A stretch of 64,000 nucleotides of DNA from Serinus canaria (GCF_022539315.1 NC_066315.1:19195649-19259648), one strand, 5' to 3'; shown: positions 13,271-27,400, counted from the stretch's first letter. Numbers and translations: made by a program. Notes: a model not told the origin generated them from the sequence alone.

Positions 13271-16200
13271 ACCTTTTCTAACATGGCAGGATTTCTTCCA
13301 GGATTTGGTGAACAGCAGCCTGGTTAAGTTTAGCATATTTTTGACATAGGGTGCGGCCATTTAAAAATCTTGCTATAGACAATTACAAGAAATAATATGT
13401 CTCTGATGACAATCTTTGCCTGTGAGTGCTGAATTGTCTTCTCACATGAATAGAAGATCTTGGCTTTAGAAAGACTGAGATATGATGAGCTGGGTTTTAT
13501 TCTGACTTTCCATCTCTCTTAAGAGATATACCTGGAGATAGAATAGATGGGTTTCAAACCTCCACTTATGGTTGAATAAGAAACTTAGCTAAAGAATAGT
13601 ACTGGAGGAGTTAAAGTTAAATACTTTAACTGAGGAAAAATTAAGAAAAACTTTTAATTAGTTTTATTAGTTATCAAGCCTGTTAAATGCAGTTTAGAAG
13701 ATGAAATAAAATGCTGTATGTTAATGTTCAAATGAAAGCATGGAATCTGTTAGAAGAAAGACTTGCGAAGCATTAGTCACAGTGGAAAAGATAATGTTTT
13801 ATATATTTAAAAAAATAATTTAAAAATTAATGCCCAGATTATTTTCAAACTAATTCTTAGCCAGATATAGAGGTATTTTTTTCATCATTTAAAATGAAGG
13901 AATATAGTTTTATGGAAATGAATTTTTAAAATAAATTGAAATTGAATATTCATTTGTACAAAATAAGTTTCCTCTGATGATTATATTGTTAATTATGAGT
14001 CTCAAAGCAGTTGATATAAATGTTCCTTTACAAACTACCAATGAGCTATACACTTGTAAATAATAGCTTTTACATGGTAAATGGCAGGCCTACAATCACC
14101 CAGAGAAAAAGACATTTTCTGGGAAAACTTTGCATTTGTTGGGTAGATTGACACATTCAGCCTCAAGCCCATGAGCTTGCCTGATGTTCCCCAGATCCTG
14201 GTTCTTTAAACAGGTTTGTATTGTAGGAAATTTTCCTGAAGTCTCAAATGGTAAAAGCTGTACCTCAGTCTAGAAAGACTCAGGACAAAGCACTAGTTTT
14301 CTGAAAGTCAATGGCAAAGCTTCCACTGGCTGTCAAATGGCCTGGATTTTAACAAAGTTTCGTTAATAACTCCTTTTTTCTTCATAAAGTATCACCACCA
14401 AATATGTCTGAAGAGTGGGAATTTTAGTAAAAATTAAATTCTTTAGAAACAAAGAATGTGAAGTTGCTGTGTCTCCAGAATGAAAGACAAAGTCACTCAA
14501 AACTTCAGTATGATTGGGCAGAAAACCACAATATACTTCAAGCTATGGTAAAACTGCAATTTTCTGTGTATTTTCTTCTTGGGGGATGGGGTGGAGTGGT
14601 TGGTGGAGGGACAGCTGTATTTTTACTGCTTGTTTAATGGAATTAAAATCTTCTGCACATTTGTGCATATTCTGTTTTTTGCTAGAGAACCAATTAGAAG
14701 CCTGCCAGACTCCTGTTGAGCTGTGTACAGTAGAAAAACAACCTCCTAATTTGTCAGCTTGTTGAAAAAGAAGGTCTCTACTATGTAAAGAGTAGCAGAA
14801 AAAAGCCCTGAAGCACAAAGAAATTAACAATCAACAACGTGACAGTTGCACCTCGTTCTCTGAACTGACAGGTTTCTGTCCAGTAAGTTGCAATTCTCTT
14901 CATGCAGGAATTTTTTCATTTTGGAAATGTAGTTCAGAGATGGCTACTGCCAATATGCTGGCAGCAATGGGAGTTTGAGGCACTGAGTATTTCCATGTCT
15001 TGAGATCTATTTGGAGAAAACTCTTGCAGAAAAAGCCCTTATTATGTACCATGCTATCTTTTACCAGGACTCACTGACAGAGATAAGTAAGGAAATCAAG
15101 ATTGACAGCATTTGCTACCAGCAGACTTTGCTAACTTCTAGTGTATGGAATAGAAAATCAATCTGAGGATTGGGAAGAGAAAATGAAGCAATTAATGGGT
15201 AAAGTGATTCCAACTGATCTACTTGGAAAAGTGTCTATCTCTTCTCAGACCTGGGAACAGCTATGTTGTTCCAGCTCAAAGTTTACATTGTCTAATGTGC
15301 TTATTTACTATATTTATAGGTAAAGGAAATATGTAAATCTGATATGAAACAAGAAGAAAGTAATTCTATTTTAGTTTTCTTATTTTTTCTTTTTTTACTT
15401 TTTTATACATAGTAAGTGCAAGAAATTCCAACTCAGTGCTACAAAACTGTCTATGTACTTGCCCCAAAAAGAAGATTGCTGTGGTTTTATTCTGCACTGA
15501 TATGGAAACCCACAGAAACACCATGTAATCAGCTTGAGAAGGGACAACTCAAAATCAAAAATTTTTTAGAAATATATATTTTTGACAATTTGAGATCCGA
15601 TTGGGTGTATTTAATCTTGGTGCCCCTCTAAGTAAGTGTTTATTTTCTGTACTAAACTTGTTGTTTCACTAAAATAAATAAGTATGAGAATTTTATGCAG
15701 CTTCTCTTTGCTAGAATTAAAAATGTTTTTATGATAATTCACAATATGTCTCAACTAAAAATTTCTCTGGGAAAAGAAAAGGAATTTCTTGACAGCTTAT
15801 GTTGTTTTGTGAATGTCCATCTTGAGATCCATATCAAGTCCAAACCATCTGTGGTTCATAATTAAGTCTATCAGAGTCTGATGAAGCTTCAACAATGCTA
15901 ATTGTCCTCAATGGCTCGTATGAGTTATGACACTGCTGAATCTACTTGTTCACAAAAAGATGCCACTTCATCTGTAGAAAAAGGTTAACAAGAACATTTT
16001 GTGGTTAATTCTTTAAGCTTCCCTGTCATAGTCCTCCCTGCTATACATAAAAGTCTGCTGCATTTGGCAGTGATAGTTTTAGAAGTGAAAGGGTAAAAAT
16101 GATGGCTGTAATAATCATTTATTTCATATCATGGTTAGCTATGAGTTTGCAGTGAGGGAAAGGGATATCTTCACTGAGCCTGCTTATAGCAGAGAAGCCT

Positions 16201-16379
16201 GTCAAATATGTTACAAAGGGTGGGTTGATTTGGTGGATTATTTAAAATCTGTGATATGGAAGATCATTGTCATTGCATCTGTAATGTGGTAAGAATGACT
16301 GCCCTTTATGTGTTATAATAATCCTCCTAGACCCATTGAGAAAAACTTTAATGTAAATACATACATATGTATTTTTCCC
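13271..16379. other. AT-rich non-coding DNA
   Basis: No gene, RNA or transposon recognised. Frames at 14514-14830 overlap on opposite strands and look like chance. Confidence 0.5.
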
Positions 16380-16562
16380 TTACTTTTCCCCATACATTTT
16401 ATTTTCTCACAGATCAGGAATTGTGGTGGTCATTCCAGCTGGTGCTATCCTTGTTAGTATAAGTCTGCTTCTACCATGAGGGCATAGGAATACTGTTCTT
16501 GTCAATTCTGTGATATTATGGGTTGAGTTTGTTGCAGGTGAGGAGTGGTGTAAATTACAGGA

Positions 16563-16760
16563 ATGGCCAATTGTGAGAAGGGAAGAGCCTGTCATGCCTG
16601 TGGGTGTCCTGTTCATGTGATAAATAGATGTCCACGGTTGGCTGTGCAGGATCCCAAGCATGTGAAGTATGGACAGAGATGGTGCTCCAGACTGGGGTGT
16701 CTGTACTGGCACCTAAGAAAGCAATGCACATGTGTGCAACCTTTTGAGAAAATGCCCTAG
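16563..16760 (+). pseudogene. Possible broken gag nucleocapsid-like zinc-knuckle fragment
   Basis: A 65-codon frame, unusually rich in Cys, Arg and His. Residues about 10-23 read CHACGCPVHVINRC, which fits the retroviral zinc knuckle CX2CX4HX4C exactly and also carries the usual Gly after the second Cys and Pro two residues later. About 20 residues on, a second Cys cluster, CSRLGCLYWHLRKQC, ends in HX4C like a second knuckle but has the wrong spacing before the His. Two knuckles 13-20 residues apart is the arrangement in many retroviral gag nucleocapsids, which bind genomic RNA. The frame is closed by an upstream stop (16551-16553) and by TAG at 16758-16760. I recognise no capsid upstream and no protease downstream, although the frame stays open beyond the TAG to about 16900. 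A chance match or a fragment of a cellular CCHC protein are alternatives. Confidence is low to moderate. Confidence 0.33.
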
Positions 16761-19700
16761 ATGAAAATAAAAGGATTTGTGACACAGCCTGGAGATGGGA
16801 GAAATCACACTGTATACACTGAAGATATATCAGATGAGAAAATTGTTCTTTTGCCAAGGGCTGTGTTTTTATGCCTCTTTTCAAGTCTGGAAAGGGGGAA
16901 ATGAGAACTTGTAAGTGATGCCTTTTTTTTTTTTTCCTGTGGATTATTTTTAAGCAAGATCATTTAAAGAGCCTCTTTACTGTGTGCTCCCTGCAAACCA
17001 TTCTGTTTGTCCGTCTATGAGGGTGTGATAAATGTCAACGGAAAAGCAAAGTAAGTGAAGAAAAGTGGGAAAGCAAAAAGACCTTAGAGGCTCCTTAAAC
17101 CAGGTTTCCTAACAAAGGCAATACATTATGAAAATAATCTTATATTTGGGTAAATTTCAGTAAGTTAAAACCTAAAAGAGTTCTGATGACATATAAATTC
17201 TCTTTATAAACTGGAATTGATAAATAAATGAAATTATTTTCTTCTATTGTTGATGAGTCCAGAGTGAAGTGTTGCTCACTGAAATAAGTTGAATATGGGC
17301 ATGAAAGTTTATTTTAGGCAGAGATGCATAACGTCATCCTACCGTGCATGGTGCTGAGAGACTGCTATTGGAAGCTGTTTAATGAATTTTCTCATTTGTA
17401 TTCCCACATTGTCTTTCATCCAGCAAAAGGGACCTGTTCCAGTTTCAAGCAGGTGATGGAGGCTGCAGGATTGGGGTCTCTCAACTCGGTTAACATGCTT
17501 TTCACCTGGTTTAGGGAATACCAAAGGCTGATGTTGTCTGTCTGAAGTTCAAATGGTAACAAAGACATTTTCACAAGGGAAAATAATCCAGATTTAATTT
17601 TGAAAGGTCAACAATTGTGGCAGATCAAGAAAATGAACTGACACTACATATGCAGACGATTCCTCTTTTCAAAACCATCTGTCAGAATAGGCCAGGTAAT
17701 TTGTGATGCTGAACTCAATCCCATCTCCCTTGAGGATTAAGGTGGGAAGGAGTGAAACAAACCCATAGCCTTCCACACCACCAGCCCTGTTTCATACGCT
17801 CTACAGAGGGTGATGATGACCTTTGCTTCAGCATGTGCATGGTAAGTCTGAGACATTGCACAATGATGAACTCACTGTCTAGCCACTGTACAGCTCTTCT
17901 GCATCTATTTCAGTCTCAGAAATCCCAGACAGAAATATGAGCCCCCAGGGATGTAAATCACCATTTTCTCATTGAATCCTAGGGCTGAGGAAGCTCAGGT
18001 TGGCTTCAAGCCTGTACAAGAACAATGGAGATATTTGAGCTATGGTTTTAAACAAATCTATATCTTCAGATTGTGGAGATTTCAGATGTGGAAAAGGCAT
18101 GAGCAAAAGACCTGAACAGATAATAGATTTTTATATTTCTAAGTATTTTTTGTGTTCTTAGTTCTTGAAACCGTTTGACATACCTTAACATGGAGCTTAT
18201 CTTAAATGTTGAACTGCTAGTATTTCTAGGTAGGCAATCCTTTTCCTATCTCATTTTAGTTTGGTAAATCAGGAAACATCTTTTAATTTCATCTCCAAAT
18301 CACAAGTCTTCTTGATTAAATTTTCTCAAGCAGAAAAATATCCATCTCCACACTGGCATGATTCCAAATGCAGCACATTTCAGCCTGCAGAAAAGAAGAA
18401 GCCAGCAACTCCTTTCCATCTCAGAGCACTTTACCTTTACTCATGCTCAGTGCAATTTTATACTGACTGAAGATGAATGAAAGGGGCTCATGTTGGTCTG
18501 CTTTGTTTGCTGTGAAACAGCTGTACTGCCAACAACTTGTTTTCCTAAACATCATCTTTCTTTTTTTTCCCTTGTGACTGTGTATTTTTAATTTTTTGTT
18601 TATTATTCAGAAACCTCAGAACTGAATATAAAACTATGGGTTTACTTCCAAGAATGTAATCAAAATATATGCTGTAATAAATTTTATCTCTCATGCTTCT
18701 CAAAGAAATAGCTCATACCATTTAATCGAGACCAAAGGAAAGAACCATTAGTGGAATTTCACTAGAAGTTTTATTCCACAGAGAAGCAATGTGGGGGAAA
18801 AACCAAATGTTGGTCAATACCCAGGGTGCTCTCCCTTCCATCACAGCATCACTCACCACCCCTGCCTCTGGTTGATATTTGCCTCATGATCATTAGGATC
18901 ATATGAGTTCTGCTTCAAAACTTCTCTGCATGAGCTAGAGCTGAGTGCTAGCATGGAAGTGAATGATAGTGAGAAAAGTATTAACAGGCTTCAAAGATAT
19001 GGATCAGAAAACTGTTCAGAGCCATCTTCTGCTTTACCCAAATAGGCACTACTGCTCTGCAGCTGAGGAAACCTGCATGGGAGTTCTCTCCCCAGAAAAT
19101 GGTCATTAGGAAAAAGTAAGAAGTGAAGTTTTTCACCTCTGCTCATTAGAATATGTTGCTCATGATGATTGTATTTAGCCACTACAGCTCTTTTCCTTTT
19201 ATATTACCAGCTTTAGAAACATACTTGAAACAACTTAGCAGTTTCAAATCAAAGATTAATTTTTCTTGCAACATTTATTTTTTTTTCTCATGAAAGTTGT
19301 CATGTACTCCTAAAGAGGTGATTTTTCCTGGAACTGGGAAAACAGGTACTCAGGTTGATGCAGATCAGCTGCAAGCTGAACTGCTCGTGTTCAGGACTTG
19401 AATACCTGTCCACAGAACAGAGACCAACAAGAAGGAACATGTAGAAAGGGAAGAGGAGCCCAAGCCAGTGGATAGGCTGTGCTGCCCCACACTCATAAAA
19501 TCAGCTGGCTGGGACTTCCAGCCACTTGCCTGAATCAAGTTATGAGACTTTGCTTTTTCTACTTGTAATGGGCTGGCTGAGAAATTTGCTCAGTAATTTA
19601 AAGCAGGGGCAACTAAGGCTTAAAGCTGTGGGGAAAGAGAATTGGCCTCTGTGCCAATGGATGTCACAGCCATCCATAGCTTTAAAATGATATTTGTTTT

Positions 19701-19777
19701 CTGATTCCTGGTGCACAGCTCTGGTCATTGTGCCTTCTACAGGTTGTGTGACACTCCAGAGTTCCTGGAGTGGTTGA
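16761..19777. other. AT-rich non-coding DNA
   Basis: Nothing recognised apart from the short in-frame continuation to about 16900 noted with the zinc-knuckle frame. Frames of about 60-73 codons at 17324-17545, 17752-17940 and 18261-18470 have no recognisable features. Confidence 0.5.
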
Positions 19778-19857
19778 AGAATCACTCCACTGGTTGGAAG
19801 CAGTTGATCTTCAAGGTCCCCTTCCAACCCATAACATTCTATAATTCTATAATACAT
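19778..19857 (+). mobile_element. Very short CR1 3' tail, plus strand
   Basis: The sequence 'gttgatcttcaaggtcccc' followed by 'ttccaacccataacattct' and a doubled 'ataattct' ending is the extreme 3' end of CR1, in plus orientation. Only about 80 bases are clear; the left limit is uncertain and could lie further upstream, near 19735. It is a severely 5'-truncated insertion. Confidence 0.75.
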
Positions 19858-22800
19858 GTTCTGCCTTTAGTTAAGATTCACAGTGTCACTTCCCATCGCA
19901 AGATTTTATTTTCAGTTTCAGTTATGCTCCTGTAAGTCTACACTTATTGTAGAGTCAGGTTTGCATTATAGGTTGAAAAATTAATCAAAACCAACCTAAT
20001 TATTTTAGAAAACAAACAAACAAAAAATTATGGGCAGAAAATAATGTTTGCTCATAGTAAAGGTATTTAAATGAGAGGCATTTACTTGTGTCCTTCAAGG
20101 TAGAAACTGGAGGACTGGTTCATGATTTTCTTTTGTTGCCGGATGAAACTGCTTAAATGGGCAAAATCTGAGTATTTAAATTTAAAAGCTTCAGTAGAAA
20201 TATTTGCCACATGTGAGAAAAGAAGATCGAAGTCTCTCAACCAGGGAGGGAGTCATTACTTGACTGCAAGTCTTCATTTACAACATGAATTCATCCAGCC
20301 ACAAAATAAATAATAATAAAAAAATGAAAAATTGTCCCATATTAGGAAGGTGCCTTTTGTTTTTTTGTTCCCCCCCTCCCCCACCCAAAAAAACAGCGTG
20401 TCAGATCTGGTTTTGTTTCAGAATGGTTGTGTGGTTCTGGTTATTAGGAAAAAAAAAAAAAGGCAAGCAAGCATACAGGCTTGAAAACCTTTGGATAATA
20501 ATAATATTAACAGTATTTATCCATAGGGTGCTCCCCATCCTGTGAAGAGAACAAGGCAGACATTCCTGGGAAGAAGAGGGTGGAAGCTTGTATTTAAATA
20601 CAGAATTGCATCTGAGGACTGAATCACAGCATGCAAACACAAATGTGCTGTGCCAAGCCATACGTTTCAATTCTTGATTTCTTCATTACAAGCAACTCAC
20701 AGAGTAAGCAAAAACCGCGTATGCTCTTACATATTGTCTGTCACTCTACTTGATATCCATTTTTGGGGTGTATGTTGAATTTCTCTGGAAAATACAGCAT
20801 AAGTCACAGTGCCAATTTCCCACCTCATTTTACATATATAATTTTCCATTAGTGCATTAATAGTGCATGTACAGATGACTCTGCTCCACTGATCTTCCTC
20901 TTTAATTTTTTTTTCTCAGCTTGAAATTAGTAAAGTTTAAAATATTCTTCCTGTCAGATTAGGTTTATTATGTACTCATAAGACACATTAAAGCAGTTAA
21001 ACATTTTTAAAATGTTCCCTACGCATATCTCAGCATAATAGTGAATTTAATAACATTAGGTTTGGGCAGGAAGGACTAAATAACAGGAAATAATTTGTAT
21101 TTCATGACTCCAGGTATCAAGCAAATCATATATACAGCTTAATTGCCCTGGTGCAGAGATGACATTTTTTTTAGAAATAAGAAATTACAAAATTAAAAAT
21201 GTTCTCTTCTCTGATTTTAATATGTTTTACTGATATGAAATTTGATCATGTTGTGTTGTTGTTTAGGAAGAGAGGTAGGAAAGATAAAAAGCTGCAGTTT
21301 ACAGACAAGCAAGAAAAGCAAGCAAGCTATTCAGCACAGGAATACTTTGTCTCCTTAATGGATTTCTGCTGATTGTACAACTTCATCTGAAGAACATTAA
21401 TGAAGGAACAATGTGATACATATGTCTGGTGAGACTCAGGCAATGTAACAAATTACTTTATAGGTGACATTTTGTGCCTTTTAAAGAATATTTTTTGTTT
21501 GTTATTGCCTTAAGCCTGTTCAATGTGCTCTATTTACATTTGACTTACTTTTCTCATGTGTCTCCTACAATAGGGGTTCTTTCAAATAGAATGTAGTAAA
21601 GATGCCAAAGCTTACAATAAAAACAGGTTTAGAAACAAAGTTTTAATCCAGGGCAGACAGGTCCTCACTTTTTCCAGCACTGAATACCAAATGGTTCCTG
21701 CTTATTTCAGGGTATAGGAATCACAGGTAATTTTTCCTCTGCCACAAGGTAATTACAATTTTGTGCTTTATCTTCCTAACCTGGTGGACCATGAGGACAG
21801 TTTGACTATAAGCAATGGAAGTGACATAACTGAAGGGTAGTGTCATTGTGACAAGACTGGAGAACTGGTCATCACTAAATTTAAGACATTTGCAAACAGC
21901 TTTATTTTTGAATGTATTTATTTTTTCTGTTACCCCTTAAAACCAAGTCTTTCCAGCCAATTTCCATTATTTTTCAGTCCTTCTCCTGTTCCTTGTAATG
22001 GTGTACCCTTAAGAATGAGGCAAAGTTCAGTCAGACATGCAGGGCTGGTGCCTGCCAGGTCTCCATCAGGCACAACACAGGGCTCCCCCTTTGCTCTGTG
22101 GGAGTTGGAGGTGATGAAATGTGGGTGAATTCCTTGCAGCACTTCTCCCCAGAAAAACCATACCAGAAACTTATGTGGAATCCCTAATGTGAGAAAAAGG
22201 GCCTTCTCCTTCAAGAAACTTTTCCCAGCTTTGTTCCAGGAAGCATTATACAGTACAGCACTAGACAGAGCTCATTTCAGCAGCCTGTAATGTATTAGCA
22301 CTCAAACATCTTGCCTGCAACCTTACACCTCTACTCCACTGAGCACATTTCCGCCTGCAGGAAGACCTGTGGAATTTTGTTTGCAGTTTGTCGGTGGGGA
22401 AATTGTGTGAGAGTCAAACATTTCTCACTTCTTGGTTTGAATAACACTGTTATCCTGCTGTCTGCTGTGAAGGGGTTTTAAGTGAAGTATTTACCATTAG
22501 AGCCTCTCCATGAAAATTATTTACTTTTGACACTGATAGCTAGTAGGGAACATTTTTTGTGGGATATGGATTTATAATTACACTGTTAGTTTAGGGATTA
22601 AAGCTTTTTTTGATGGCTTACAGAAAGTGTGTTTTTGGTTTTGAAACTGTAGGAGATGTACGAGAAATCTGACCTATCATGTTGTCTCTGGCTCAGGAGA
22701 GGCAATGTGGAATGAATAATAATAATAAAAAAAAAAGGCAAAGAATTATTTTCTCTAAAAGCACTTTAATCTGAATCCATGGACAGATGGCCAAAGCAAA

Positions 22801-24021
22801 AATTGTTGTGTTATTTTGAAAGCTTTGTGTGGCTGCCTGGAAGCTATTGTCCCTGCAGCAGGGCAGGCAGGGGGAGCTGAGCAAATTCTCCTGGTGAGCT
22901 TCTCTGAGAAGTCAGCCAGATTCAATTGCAGCCAAAGCACAATAACTTAAAAGAGCAGCAAAAATACCTTCAGCACATGCAAGCATTTCCCTGCCACCCT
23001 GAATTTACCATGCACATAGCAGATGGAATACTCACCCAAACGAGGCCAGGGGTGGGAAACCAGCTGCCATTCCAAAGGCACAGCTCCATGGGCTCCATGT
23101 GCAGGGTGTCCGTGGGACCTGGGCCAAGGGAAAGCTGCAGAGGGAAAGGCCAGAGCGAGGGGTGCTGCTGGGGTGGAGCTTTGGCACTCAGCTGAGGAGC
23201 ACTGCTGCCCTGCTCAGCTCCTTCACCAGGGAGTGTTTGCCTTGTGTTTGGCTGGCCCTGGCTATGACCAGAGAGATATTTGCCTGGAGTTCATATCAAT
23301 GTGTGTAAAAGCCACATTAAGCTTTTATAAAAAAATTTGACTCTAGTCTTGGGTCTTAGTATCCAAATGAAGACTGTGAACAAGGAAGGTCTTAGTGACA
23401 ATGGAAGAAAGATTTAAATATACTACTCAATTAGGTCCTTCTAAATTTATTCTCTCTCTGAAGAGCAATGCTTTAAATTATGCATTTTTAATGTTTATTT
23501 GGTACATTATGACGGGATGAAAAGGTTGAAAATAACCTTAGGAGGACTGCTTAATGCTGTCCAGCACAGGGTGGAGATGCATCTTGAGGCAACCAGTCTG
23601 AAAGTGACTAGCTTCTAAAAGTGAAAAAAGCAGCTGTTCTCTGAATCAAGGTGCAAATTTTAATTTCTATTTTACTCCCTAACTGAAATAGCGAAGGGTA
23701 ACGAGTGTAAATGCACTTTTTGAATTCAACAGTTGGATTTTTTCCTTGTGTTTGGAAACCAGTGGCACTATGAAAAAAAAATTAATTTCAGAACACCACA
23801 ACCCAGACTGTCTCTAGCCACATTACAAGTGAGTGTAACACAGCCCCAATGACACAGCCTGGCAGTGATGGGCTCTGCTGCAAGAGGCACCACTCCTGGC
23901 TCAAGTGAAGCCCCTGCTGGCACAGCTGCTATGTGCTGATTGCTAACCCATAGCTAACCTGGCTGTTAACTTCATAATTAATAGTAATTTTCCCAGCTAT
24001 GGTAAAATGGTTCTGACAAAC
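19858..24021. other. AT-rich non-coding DNA with one GC-richer islet
   Basis: No gene recognised. Contains mononucleotide runs (C and A tracts at 20370-20395, A13 near 20450-20462) and, at about 23040-23270, a GC-rich islet with overlapping 69-105 codon frames on + that have no known domain. Confidence 0.5.
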
Positions 24022-24475
24022 CAGAGAATCACAGAATATGCTGAGTTAGAAGGGACCCACAAAGATGACTGAGTCTGACTTGGCCCTGCGCAGGACAACC
24101 AAGGAATGACACCATGTGCCTGAACTCTGGGCGCTTCATCAGGCTTGGTGCTTGATTATTTCCCTGGGGAACCTGTTCCAGTGCTCAACCACCCTCCAGG
24201 TGAAGAACCCTTTTCTAATATCCAACATAAATCTCCCCTAGCACAGCCTCAGGCCATTCCCTCAGGTCCTGTCACTGGTCCCCACAGAGAAGAGATCAGT
24301 GCCTGACCCTCCTCTTGCACTCATGAGGAAGCTGCAGATTGCCATGAGATCTCCCCTCAGTCTCCTCCAGGCTGAACAGACCAAGTGACCTCAGTCACTC
24401 TTCACATGGCTTCCCCTCAAGGCCCTTCACCATCCTCGTGGCCCTCCTTGGATGCTCTCTAATACCTTAATGTCT
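24022..24475 (-). mobile_element. CR1 LINE, 5'-truncated 3' end, minus strand
   Basis: Reads on + as the inverted CR1 3' end: 'agaatcacagaatatgctga' followed by 'gttagaagggacccac', then 'ggcttggtgcttgattattt', 'cctggggaacctgttccagt', 'aagaacccttttctaatatcc', 'cacagagaagagatcag', and further into the 3' untranslated and distal region ('ctcctccaggctgaacagacc', 'ccctccttggatgctctcta'). About 450 bases survive, longer than the tail copies at 5.6 and 19.8 kb. No coding domain is present. The 3' terminus is at the left, near 24022. Confidence 0.88.
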
Positions 24476-27400
24476 TTTTTATATTGCAGTGACAATGCCA
24501 GACCAAAATCTCTGACCAATTCTATTTTTCTGCAAACCTTACTTTTCAAAGTGACATAAGAAAATGGACTTCCTCTGTTTTTGTACAAATGACTAAAGCA
24601 TGTATCATTAAACCATTGAGTAGAGATTAAGAACATCAATTTTTAATATTGTTTTTATTTTACAATATCTTTCACAGTGAGATGAGTGAAAAACACATTT
24701 GAAATGTGTGTTTTTGTTTAAATATTCAGATAAATAAAAAAGCCATTTTTCTAGTATGCTGTCTCAGGGCAGAAAGAAATGGGGCAGCAGACTTATAAAC
24801 CCTTAGACATTTACAGTAAAGATGTTGATACAGTAGGAAACATAATGCTGTGACCAATTTTGTTGTAATATAAATATTCTATATTCTCTTTTTTTTTGCT
24901 TTTTTTTCCTTAACAGCTTGTTATAAGCTTTAACTAGTGCATTTGAAATAAGGCACAGTCACCTTTTGTTCTTGCTCTTCCAGAAAGAGTATTCCACAGG
25001 CACAAAGAAAACTTGCTAATCAAAACAAGATTGTGAACTGAAAAAATAATCTTAATGTTGTCACAAGCATTGCCTAACTCAGTTCTGGTAAGTTTGCATC
25101 TGATTTACTGGCTTTTCCCAGCATGTACTGCACTAATGAAGGTACTACTTAGTAAAAAAATGCCCCAGAAATACCAGAGAAAAGAGGATGATAAACAAAT
25201 TTATGTTTATAATATGCCAGGAAGCAGAAAGGCAGAGTGGGTGCTCTTTTCTGGGTGGACACAGAAATATAATCTACAGATATTATATCTACACAGTGTA
25301 TTGATATACAGCAGATTGGAGTGATTCCACACCCTGGGTTGCTTTTTACATGTGTCCAGATCTACCAAAGAACTGAGCAGATTTTCTATGCTTCAGGGGA
25401 AAATCTCATTTGTTACTGGTGATCTAGTTTTGAGGTCTCTGGCACTGCCTTGACAGCGAATTTACAAAGAATTAGTTCTGTAGGGTCTTTTTGACAATAA
25501 AGCAGTTTACTACCATTATGCAAAGTGCCTCTTCCTGTTGCAAACAATATTACAGGAAAAATACTACAAGAGATGACTGTCTCTGTTTTGGAAAAAAATT
25601 CAGATTGCCTTGATATAGAAAGTCTTTGAAGTTCTTATAGCTGATCTCAAAACCCCTGCTATTTAATTCTGCAGCCTGAAAACCACTGCACACAGGGTGG
25701 ACAGTAACTTCTTGAAGGATGAGATAATGCTGATATTGGGATAAAATGGAGAAAATTGTGGCTGTGCTGATGAAATCTGGAAAACCACAGTTCATACAAA
25801 CTGTCTCTGCAGAGAACTGGGGTTCTGCTGAGCTGCTCACCAGGAGGCTGGGCAGCCTGCCTATTCTGCAGCTACTGTGGAAGTAGAGAGAGTTGAAAGT
25901 GCTCGGGGCTTCATGACCAGACTATTAATCAGTGAAAATGGGTGATGCAGAGAAACTCCATCTTTGCATATAATTAGCTGGCATTCAAGTTGCTGTCTCT
26001 GTGGGATTAGTTTTAGACTCCACCGAGGCAGCTGAGCTGGGCATGGTAATTCAGCACAGTTGCATGTGCAGATAGTAGCTCTCACATGCTGCCTTGAGTC
26101 TTGAAAGCAGTACAACAGTGTTGGCTATAAATAATACAGCAGGGGATATGCAGGCAATGCTGTTTTCAATACTCATGTTAATCCATTACAAGTTTGCTTT
26201 GGTATCTCTCCCTGACACAGCTTTATGCTGCTTTGACTTGCCCTTCATGTGCAAGCAGTGGAGCTCATTGGTTTTTCTGTTCTCAGGCAATGCGTGGCTC
26301 TAGAGCCACAGTTGTGTCTGGGAGGGGAAAGAACAGATGGGCTGAAAGTGAGCGTGCCAAGTTCAAAATTACAATTAAATTTTTATATTACTTCTTAGGG
26401 GGTATAAATCCAAAGGGAAAAGATCCTCATTTTATTGTTCAGAGGATCATATAAACTGGAGACTGAGGCGTGGTGTCCCTGAAAGACGCTGGAAGGAGAG
26501 TGCTGACAATGAACAGTAGAGAGGCACAGAGAACTCTGAAATACTGCAAACACTTTGTTTCATGTTGGTACTGGACAGAGAATATCCAGTGTTGGGGTGA
26601 CAGGCAGAGTGTTCACTCAGACATTGTCTATGGACTGCCCAAGGAGCCTTGGCTGTGCTTGGAGACCTGAACCCTTGAAAGAACAATCTTCCCATGGCAG
26701 AGATGTGAGTGACTGAACACAGGGCTAATAAACACTTACATTGTGCCCCTTTAGTTGCCACAGTGATGAACTCTTGTTACTGTTCTCAGATTTTGGATAA
26801 ATTACAAACAAGAAAGTCACAGTGATGCCAAGAGGGAACATTTCTGTATACCTAAATTTTCTTGTCTGTTTTATGTTATGTTGTTCCTGATTTGTGGCAT
26901 TCCAAGTGGGATAAATCACAAGTTAGTACATGCATACCTGTAATTCCCTACAGCTGGTCAAAAATCCTCTGATTTCTATAAAAAGAGCATGCAGTTGCAT
27001 GTAGTACTGTACATTGTTGCAGTGGCATTATGATAAAATATGGCAATACAAAAAAGAAAGCAGTGCCTTTGCTTGATTTATATTCAGTGTAATAAGAGAT
27101 AAAGGTGACAACAGTCATCCATGAGGTAGGGTTAAACTTGAAAGAATTAGACTAATGCAAATTTGTTTGAGCAGGTACATCTATTTCACTAAAATTTTTG
27201 AATTATTTTTTTCCTTTCTCACCAAGTGTTGCAAATCACTTATTTCTACTCAGAAGACACTTTGCAGTCAATAACATCTTGTGGGAACATCTTGTCAGGG
27301 AGTTTGACACTTGAAGAAAGGGAAGGGTGGAAGTAGGTAGGCTGTGCGTTTTCAGGCTGCCTAGAAACCTGCTGGTAGCAGGGGAATGCTCCACAGATGG

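Noticed and set aside
12975..13349. 124-codon plus-strand frame as a gene
   Set aside because: It overlaps three minus-strand frames in a GC-rich patch, has no domain, and its codons look no different from chance.
16380..16560. Strong polypyrimidine tract plus CAG at about 16365-16412 suggesting an exon start on +
   Set aside because: The following frames contain stops within about 30 codons and resemble no protein, so an exon call is not supported.
23023..23340. Overlapping 69-105 codon frames at 23.0-23.3 kb as a coding exon
   Set aside because: Several frames are open at once in a GC-rich islet; none has a recognisable domain.
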